NCBI RefSeq assembly: GCF_030445035.2
Contig: NC_080704.1
Location: 29,130,200-29,194,199, forward strand
DNA: 64,000 nucleotides
Direction of reading: 5' to 3'
Origin: Dasypus novemcinctus
Taxonomy: Eukaryota; Chordata; Mammalia; Cingulata; Dasypodidae
This document shows, one piece after another, positions 56,513 to 64,000 of the stretch. A program made the translations under genes and the position numbers. The notes below the pieces were generated by a model. That model was given only the letters and a program-made list of their open reading frames with translations, was not told the origin of the DNA and ran no database searches. Within the stretch, counting starts at the first letter, position 1. Each line of letters begins with the position of its first letter.

Positions 56513-57163
56513 TGTAGCAGTTTGATACTGTTTTTGAGTACCAAAAATAGATATTGGATTACGTTTGTAAACTGGCCCATCCCTCTAGGCACATTAGATT
56601 ATATTGGATTCAGAGGTTTCAGTTTTACTTGATTAATGATTAAGACTTTGATTGGGCCACATTAGTAGGGCATTGAATCCCTACCCCCTTGGTGGGCAGG
56701 GACTAATAGAGAAAACTACACGGCAGAGCAGAAAGTGGTATTTTGATCCTGGAGCCCAGGAAATAAACATACAGAAGAAGAACACAGAGGAATAGAGATG
56801 GCTCCATAGACATGGCAGAGGCCCCAGAAAGAGAGAAAGCCTGAGAGTCTGCAGCTGACCTTGTGGAAAGAACAGAGCAGCAGAGCTCAGAGAGAAACAA
56901 GCCCTGGGAGAGAGTTGAAACTTATCTTAGCCTGCAGCTGATATTGGAAGAAGCTGGGACCACGGAGCCTTAAGAGGAAGAGGAAGCCTGAACCTTTGCA
57001 GACATCGGCAGCCATCTTGCTCCAACATGTGGCAACAGACTTTGGTGAAGGAAGTAACTTATACTTTATGTGACTGTAAGCTTCTACCCCAAATAAATAC
57101 CCTTTATAAAAACCAACCAATTTCTGTTATTTTGCATCAGCACCCCTTTGGCTGACTAATATA
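56513..57163 (+). mobile_element. Solo LTR, family B, copy 2
   Basis: 651 bp, starting TGTAGCAGTTTGATAC and ending CTAATATA (CA terminus mutated). It is flanked by the 5-bp duplication CTATA (56508-56512 and 57164-57168). Shared blocks with copy 1 include 'GCAGCCATCTTGCTCCAACA' and 'CCCTTTATAAAAACCAACC' after AATAAA. Confidence 0.75.
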
Positions 57164-57169
57164 CTATAT

Positions 57170-57480
57170 CAGTCAGGGTATCATCAGGAAATAGATGGAA
57201 GACTTGGAGAGAGTGAGAGAGAGAAGGTGGGAGGGAGAAGGAAAGAGAGAATGAGAATGAGTGAGTGAGAAGGAGCAGTGTGAAGAAGGCTTCTAGACAG
57301 AAGTTGTCAGATCTTCTGCTGGAGCTCCCTGTTGGCTAAACTCAACCAAAAGTTAAAAGACAAGGGAGAAAGTTGATGTGGTCCATTCAGATCTGGCTTC
57401 AAGGATTAAAAGCAGGATGGGCAAGGGTTGAAAGTAGATATGGATAGAAAATTTACCCAACATAATTGTTTAATGGAAAG
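57170..57480 (+). repeat. Old repeat fragment with purine-rich tract
   Basis: 'GTCAGGGTATCATCAGGAAA' resembles the start of the repeat at 16520-16955. A GA-rich tract at about 57207-57262 follows. Confidence 0.4.
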
Positions 57481-57519
57481 AAACATTGGTCTTGAAGTCT
57501 AATGGGCCTTAGCTTAAAA

Positions 57520-57690
57520 TCTTAAGTGTTTCTGTGTTCTAGTTGTCTGATCACAGGTAAGATGCTCTGGGTATCTGGACCTGATTAGTAGTAATGATGC
57601 CTTTTCAAGGTTATGATTAGGATTGAATGAGATAACGTATGTGCCTGCCCTGTAGATTGCTTAGCATATGGTAGGACTAATGAGGTCAAG
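57520..57690 (+). repeat. MIR fragment
   Basis: 'AGGATTGAATGAGATAACGT' and 'TTGCTTAGCATATGGTAGGA' match the 3' half of MIR. Confidence 0.5.
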
Positions 57691-57694
57691 AATT

Positions 57695-58733
57695 CAGTTT
57701 ATTCTCAAAAAGTTAGAATTGCTCTGTACTATGCAATGGCAACAAAAAGACAATCTTGTGCTGAATCCCTGCCTGTCCTCTGCTAGATGGTAGAACCATA
57801 GCAGAACTAGTTCCACTAATGGAAAGATTTCCCAAATCATCCTGAGTCAGTATTATCCTCACAAGCTTTTGTGTATATGTACATACAAAATGAAGCTTGA
57901 AAACTCAAAACTGCCTGCATCTGTACCTTTACTAGCTGTTTGTTATTTTATAGTGATGTGAAATTTGCTTGAGAAGTATTTACATTTTCCTCATATAGAC
58001 TGTATCTGAATTCATATGTAGTCCAGTTTAAATAGCAAGAATTAATCCATTGAAGATGCACAATTTGGTTGAAACATCTGTTTGATATTCTGAGCAACCA
58101 ACTTCATCTATTCTCCATACAAAAAGAACACAATCTTATAATAAACATTTTTTTGGTAACAGCAATCATGCAGCTGCAGAGAACATGGTTTATCATTAGA
58201 TAATCACATCCTTGGGGGATTGGATGCACCCGACTGTGTCTTATGCTTTCTGTGTTGGAAATTTAATTTTCTCATAAATGTCAGAACTGTTGCCTTGCCA
58301 CATATTGCTTAATTAATAATTAAACCATAATTCCATCCTCATAAACTATATTTAAAGCTATATACTATATGTATGTATACATAACACAAATGGAACTAAA
58401 CATAGATAACAGAACCTTATGTATCTCAGATAAATGCATTTACATTTTATACCCTAGTATTAACTTGTACTAGCTGGTAAATTTACTCTGTCAGTAAAAG
58501 CGTCAGCTCATAAAAATGATTTAATTGAAAAACACAGCCTAATTCTTAGTCTTTCAGGCTATAATATACCGGCAGTCCAGATTTTCAAGAAACCAGGCTA
58601 AGGGTGAGAATGAAAGTGAGCAGTAAGTGAAAGTTAACTGATAAAGTTTGGGATTGAACTTGAAGCCTAGTCATTATTAGCATCAGGCTAGAAATATTTT
58701 GGTAGGTCAGAAAAGCTTGGCCATTTGTGTGAT
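57695..58733. other. No recognised feature
   Basis: AT-rich and unassigned. Confidence 0.4.
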
Positions 58734-58738
58734 AGCAG

Positions 58739-59261
58739 TGTTTTAGTTTGCTGAAGTTTGCCAAGGCAATATACAAAGAAATGGGTTCGCTTTACCATGG
58801 GGATTTTATTAATTTATAAGCTTACAGTTCTGAGGCTGTGAAAATGTCCAAATCAAGGCATCATCAGGGGATGCTTTTCTCCCTGAAGACCAACTGCTGG
58901 CAATCCTGGACTCCTGTACATGGCAGGGCACAATGGTGGCATCTGCTGTCTCTCCTTTCTCCTTTGGGCTCCATCAATTTCAGCTTTTAGCTTCTGAGGT
59001 CTCCTCTCTCAGCTTCTGGGGGTTTTCTCTGAGCTTCTGTGTCTTTTTTCTCTCTCTGTATTCATCCTGTTTATGAAGGACTCCAGTAAGAGGATTAAAT
59101 CCACCCTGGGCCATGCCCTACTGAAGTACTCTAATCAAAGGCCCTGAACTGAAGTGATCTAATCAAAAGGTCCCACCTACCATAGGTTCACACCCACAGG
59201 AATGGATTAGCTCTGAGGACATGAGCCTTTCTGGGGTCCACCAATGCCTCAAACTACCATG
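58739..59261 (-). mobile_element. Solo LTR, family A, copy 2
   Basis: This is the reverse complement of the family A unit at 5615-6198. It ends in CTAAAACA on its own strand and shares 'TGATTTGGACATTTTCACAG'. Flanking AGCAG at 58734-58738 and 59262-59266 is compatible with a 5-bp TSD. Confidence 0.65.
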
Positions 59262-59266
59262 AGCAG

Positions 59267-60287
59267 TAAGAAGTATGCATTTCCCCTGTATTTAAACTGG
59301 AAAGTATATTTAATGTCAATCCATTATCTTCTGAAATAACGTGGTCAGCTTGCTGATGGCATGAAGATCTGTGCCGACCTATTGTATCTGTGCAGTTTAA
59401 ATCAGTTTGTGAGCAAGGTGATTGTTGAACACATGCCTTCAGGATGAATCCCTGTGTTTCATCCCACTGAGGCAGCAGCAGGACTCTCCCCCAAAGAAGA
59501 AATAGGGGGCAACACAGCCGGGACTGCTCCAAACTGTCCCACAATGGGGCTGTTGAGATTTTGAAGAAAGAGGCACTGAACACCAGGGTGAATGGTTCTT
59601 AAGCATTTATTAATGGAACTTACATACAGAGAGCTGTAGCTACGTCACAGTGGACAGAGAGAAAGAAAGAAGTCCACATGTATGACAACCACTCTTTAGA
59701 TAATAGAGGGCTAGGGGACAAACGTAGCTGAATGCCAGAGACATGTGTGTAAGTTCTGGGCAAACGTTTGGGTATGTGTTCTTTTCTCAAAACAAGATCA
59801 GCTTGGGGCAGGCAACTTTGAAGTTTATAGCAGCTAAAGCTCAGCACATTTCTAAGGAGTTACAGGGAGGGATGCCTGAGGAGAGGGAGGCAGAGGTCAA
59901 TCCTCGGTCAGGTAGGAGATGCTATATGTATCATACACTCTGTCACTGGGAGGCAATAGGGTTCTAAGAGTCCTGAGCAGACCAGAGAGGGTTAGAGGTA
60001 GCCTTCTAAGGTTGCTTCACTCTGGAATTAATTTTAGTTAGTGTGAACGAAGGGGTAAACTACAATGAAGTTACTTTTTAAAAATGTTCACTATTCCTCT
60101 CTTGTGCATCTCGTATCACTTTGGAATGAACATACTGGTCCCAGGAGGAGGATGAGAAACATATGGAACAGTACCGCTCCCAACTGACACCAGCCAGAGT
60201 TGATTGAGTTCCCAGTTGGCAGGAAATATATGAGTGAGCCCAGCCTATATCATCTAACAGCCAGCTAAATAAATGCTTATTGTTGTA
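59267..60287. other. No recognised feature
   Basis: G+C slightly higher than the surroundings. There are several ORFs below 110 codons without recognisable domains. Possibly an old LTR or other repeat that I cannot name. Confidence 0.35.
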
Positions 60288-60302
60288 CACCATTGTAATT
60301 TT

Positions 60303-60673
60303 TTTAAAGGTTCGTTTTTATTTATCCCCCCTCATTGCTCGCACTTACTGTCCACTCTCTGTGTCCATTCATTGTGCACTCTCTGTGTCTGCTTGTCTTC
60401 TCTTTAGGAGGCACTGGGAACTGAACCTGGGACCTCCCATGTGAGAGAGAGGAGCTCAATCACTTGAGATACCTCCACTCCCTGCTTTGTTGTGTCTCTC
60501 ATTGTGTTTCTTTGTTGCATCATCTTGCACAAGCTCACTGTGCCAGCTGTTGTACCAGCCTGCTGGGTCAGCTTGCTGTCTTGCTCATCTTCTCTAGGAG
60601 GCACCAGGAACTGAGCCTGGGACCTCCCATGTGGTAGGTGGGTGCCCAAATGCTTGAGCCACATCTGCTTCTC
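60303..60673 (-). mobile_element. Two-headed DAS-type SINE
   Basis: Two antisense heads end 'TCACTTGAGATACCTCCACT' and 'GCTTGAGCCACATCTGCTTC'. The flanks CACCATTGTAATTTT (about 60288-60302) and CACCATTGTGATTTT (60674-60688) form a 15-bp TSD with one mismatch. Confidence 0.9.
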
Positions 60674-60754
60674 CACCATTGTGATTTTATGGTTGTTTAT
60701 TTTGCAGTCTGCTTGTAATCATAGTGAAGTGTCCCTTGCCTTCTTTAGATCAGT

Positions 60755-60870
60755 CTTCCCTACTGATGGCCTACTATGCTCCAAGTGCTTTATGTATATT
60801 ATCTTTGATTCCTCCATCTCTTAAAGATAGCTATTGCTGCCCAATTTTTTAGATAAATAGAAGGAAGTTC
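60755..60870 (-). repeat. Possible MIR fragment
   Basis: 'CTCCAAGTGCTTTATGTATA' and 'AAATAGAAGGAAGTTCAGAG' resemble reverse MIR. Weak evidence. Confidence 0.4.
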
Positions 60871-60961
60871 AGAGACATGAAGTTCATCTTAGTGCCTTCT
60901 TGAAATCTCTACCTAGTGTCCTAATTGTCATCTCCAACACTTGTTTAAAACTGAGTACCTT

Positions 60962-61361
60962 GGAAAGCGGATGTGGCTCAAGCAATTGAGCTCTCACCTA
61001 CCACATGGGAGGTCCAGGGTTTGGTTCCCAGTGCCACCTGGAGAAGATGAGTAAGACCTCAAGCTGGTGCAATGCGCAGGCACAGTGAGCTGACCCAGCA
61101 ACGTGACATGGCAAGAAGACACAAAGAGGAAAGACAGTGAGAGACACAACAAAGCAGGAAGCTGAGGTGGCTCAAGCAATTGAGTGCCTCTCTCCCACAT
61201 GGGAGGTCCCAGGTTCAGTTTCCAGTGCCTCCTAAAGAGAAGACGAACAGACACATGGTGCACACAGTAAGCGGACACAGAGAGCAAACAGCACAAAAAC
61301 AATGGGGAGGAGGGGGAGGGAATAAATAAAAATAAACCTTTAAAAACAAAACAAAAACAAA
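60962..61361 (+). mobile_element. Two-headed DAS-type SINE
   Basis: Heads 'GCGGATGTGGCTCAAGCAAT' and 'GAGGTGGCTCAAGCAATTGA' each carry a B-box-like block. The tail is AATAAATAAAAATAAA with CTTT and A's. Flanks AACTGAGTACCTT (60949-60961) and AATTGAGTGCCTT (61362-61374) form the TSD with two mismatches. Confidence 0.9.
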
Positions 61362-61484
61362 AATTGAGTGCCTTATCTTCCCCCCAAAACCTGTTTAACC
61401 CACGGTCTTCCCCATCTCAGTTAATGGCAACTCCGTCTTTCCAATTGCTTGGGTATACATTTGACTTCTCTCTCACGTTCAATT

Positions 61485-62029
61485 TGTATTAGTCAGCCAA
61501 AGGGGTGCTGATGCAAAGTACCAGAAATCTGTTGGCTTTTATAAAGGGTAGGCACCTATTTAGGGCAGAAGCTTACAGTCACAAGGCCCTAAAGAGTCCA
61601 ACTCAAGCTACCACAAGAGGTACTTTCTCACCCGAAGTCATTGACCACATGTTGGAGCAAGATGGCAGGCGATGTCCATGAAGGCCCAGCCCTCCTGGGT
61701 TCCTCTCTTCCTGTCTCTCTCCTGGGGCTCGATTCTCTCCTGGCTCAGCTGCTTTGCTCCTCTGTGTGCTTACTTCTCAGCTCCAGTTCAAAACTCCCAC
61801 CTCCCTTCTCTGTGGTGCGGTTTCTCTGTGAGTCCCTGCCCACCAAAGGGGCGAGGACTCAACGTCCTACTGATGTGACCCAATCAAAGCCTTAATTATT
61901 ATTTAGTCATGTAAAAGTAAAACCTCTGAGTCCAGTACACTCTAATAATGCTCAGAGGAAAAGACCAGTTTACAAACATAATCTAAAATTTCCTTTGGAA
62001 TTCATCAATAATATCAAACTTGCTATACA
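61485..62029 (-). mobile_element. Solo LTR, family B, copy 3
   Basis: It starts TGTATTAGTCAGCCAAAGG, the reverse complement of the family B 3' end, and ends near GCTATACA. It contains 'TGTTGGAGCAAGATGG' and 'TTTATAAAGGGTAGG', shared in reverse with the other copies. The neighbouring CAATT on both sides may be the TSD. Confidence 0.75.
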
Positions 62030-62224
62030 ATTTATCAACAAATCCTATGGACTCTACATTCAAGATATTTGCAGAACCAGAAGACTTCTCATCAAGTCCA
62101 TTGCTACCACCCTGGTACAAACCAGCACCATCTCTTGCCTGTCTTATGGTATTAGTCTTTTAGCTAATTTAGCCTTTGCCTCGTGTCCTCCTGCAATTGA
62201 TTCTCCACATAAAACCTATCATAA

Positions 62225-62440
62225 TCGTCCAAAAATTTGTTAGATTATGTCACATTTCTTCTGAAAATATTCTCAGAGTAAAAGCCAAAGTCCTCATAAT
62301 GGCTTATAAGGCCCTATACAAAAATTCTCCAATGGAATATTAGATGCTTGAAGTTATTCTGTTTTGCTCACAGATATTTCCATGGGGACCCAAACAATGC
62401 CCAACACATAGTAGGTACTGAATAAATATTTGTTTGAGTG
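62225..62440 (+). repeat. L2-like fragment
   Basis: 'CAGAGTAAAAGCCAAAGTCC' and 'GGCTTATAAGGCCCTATAC', then after a gap 'ACATAGTAGGTACTGAATAA', resemble the L2 3' part. Confidence 0.55.
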
Positions 62441-64000
62441 AAGGAAAGAATGGGATCTTGGGTACAAGGTCAATTAGTAAAAGGCTCCTCTGCTTTAACA
62501 AATTTAGCCTGGAATGAAAAAGAGATTGGTGGTCGTGGTGGTGATGGGGGATGGGGGGTAGTTTACTAATGTAGTTCATTTATATATTAGGATGGGAGCA
62601 GGAAGGGTGTGACTCTTACCTCTTTCCAAGTGGTAGAAATGAATCTACTGAGTTACAAGGGGCTATATAGGAGAGCATGTCTTTATTTTTTTCATAGTGA
62701 CTGTTATGTAACTGTTAAAAAAAATTTCCATTCTACAACATGAAAGCAGTGTTTTCTAAATTTGTGACTGAATGTACCACGGCATTCCAGTAGAAAATAG
62801 CAGGGCTACTTGTCTTTCAATATTTCCTTTTATTCTGTTGATACCAGACATGGAGACCCATTCCTTTGGTAGTAAACCTTCATGTTTTGGAGGTCATTAT
62901 TAAAACACCTCCTGCCTTTCTCTGCTTTATGTTTAAATAATGTCAAGTGATTTAACCTTTATTCCTAAATCCTATTTCTGAATCTTTAATCATTTTTTAT
63001 TACTTTGCTGGAAGTCCTCTTCAAATTCTTCACATATTAAAAATTGAAGGGCCTCTACTGGCATTCTCCAATAGGGAACTTGTCTATTTTCATGTTGAAT
63101 ATATATAAGCACAGACATGATTAATTGCACAAACTCTCCTGAACCAAATACCTATCCAGAATACAGATATATTTCTAGTCTAAATACTATTATAATACTA
63201 CTTTATGTCTTAGCAACTTTTTCGACTTTCAGTTTTTATAATATTATTGTCACCTTTAGATAGCTTAAAGAACTCTTACGTATGTATCATACTCTAAAAC
63301 TAATTAAAATACACTGTCTATGCTTTCCAGGGTTATGGTTTTTGGATTTAGAGCACTAAGCTTTTAGTTTATGAGTGAGATAACTATTGCTGTATTTCAG
63401 AGAGATTGCAAAAACAAAACACCCTTTGGGTCCTGCCAAAAAATGTAGTTCCGTAATATTTGCATTGCTTCCACATATATTACCAAACCTCTTACTCTAT
63501 GTTAACCTCAGAAACGTAGCATATGCTTTGCAATCAGAATTCTCAGAGATTCATTATAAATGTGAATTTTTTTAAAAACCCAAAAAGGACAATGAGTCAA
63601 TTTGTCCATGCATTCTGAACTTACATTTTTAAGAATTAAAGAGATACTATGTATCACTGAGATAAAGTTCAAATATTGGATAATCTCATATACATATTTA
63701 ATAAATCAATAAGAAAACTCTTGGGTTATCCTTCAATACAGGGATAGATTGCACTTGATGCACCTTGGTTAGCTGTTGAGCCTTGCAAATTTGTTTCATA
63801 ATGACAATGTAACTTGTCTTCATTGCCCATTTTAACTCTATGTTCTCTTGAATAGAAATGAACTCAGAATTATAATATTTGAACTGAGAATTGTAATATT
63901 TTGAGGGAAAGATACATTTCCTAAATCCCTCTTTGGTTTTAAAGTAATATGTGAGATTTTTCAGAAGAAAGATGCTTTCCCTTTGTTTCCAGAAGAAGGA
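62441..64000. other. No recognised gene; short G/GT-rich tract
   Basis: Unassigned. A G-rich tract at about 62527-62562 ('GGTGGTCGTGGTGGTGATGG') is low complexity. Confidence 0.4.

Overview
The window looks like mammalian, non-coding (intergenic or intronic) DNA from a xenarthran, most likely an armadillo (Dasypus). The main reason is the set of SINEs that begin with a tRNA-like head (A-box-like 'TGGCCCAGTGGTTAGG', B-box-like 'GGTTCAAACCC') and end in 'AAATAAATAAATCTT' plus poly-A. This is the build of the armadillo DAS-SINE family. No complete host protein-coding gene, rRNA or tRNA gene was recognised. One short stretch near the left end (654-799) is shaped like a spliced exon.

Layout. 1-13 kb holds two old solo LTRs, small LINE/MIR/MER5A remnants and one DAS-SINE. 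13.5-16.3 kb is an antisense L1 whose 5' end is joined almost directly to the reverse-transcriptase part of ORF2. 18-38 kb is mostly antisense L1 debris of several ages, repeatedly interrupted by younger DAS-SINEs, a hAT-type non-autonomous DNA transposon with intact ends (20740-21106) and very short 3'-end insertions with clear target-site duplications (TSDs). 38-42 kb is mostly unrecognised sequence. 49-64 kb holds further solo LTRs, L2, MIR, MER5A and two-headed SINEs.

The main element is a young endogenous betaretrovirus on the + strand at 42144-48765. Two 433-bp LTRs differ at only four positions and are flanked by 'GTCTG'. A lysine-tRNA-type primer-binding site, a splice donor, a 5' gag fragment (matrix and the start of capsid, with one in-frame stop), the end of RNase H, a complete-looking integrase domain set, a nearly full-length env and a polypurine tract follow in order. 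Capsid, nucleocapsid, protease and reverse transcriptase are missing. About 1.6 kb of sequence without retroviral ORFs sits in their place and has itself been hit by a DAS-SINE with a 14-bp TSD. env opens in the frame expected for a pol/env overlap and is broken by a single frame change near 46566-46573. The copy therefore cannot encode a complete virus.

Between env and the 3' LTR is a compact element (48178-48316) with the two-internal-loop pseudo-symmetric layout of the constitutive transport element (CTE) of type-D simian retroviruses, next to an env of the MMTV/JSRV/HERV-K type. This element, on a young but defective provirus, is the most interesting content of the window.

Family assignments come from recognition of motifs by eye. 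No database search was run, and boundaries of old repeats are approximate.
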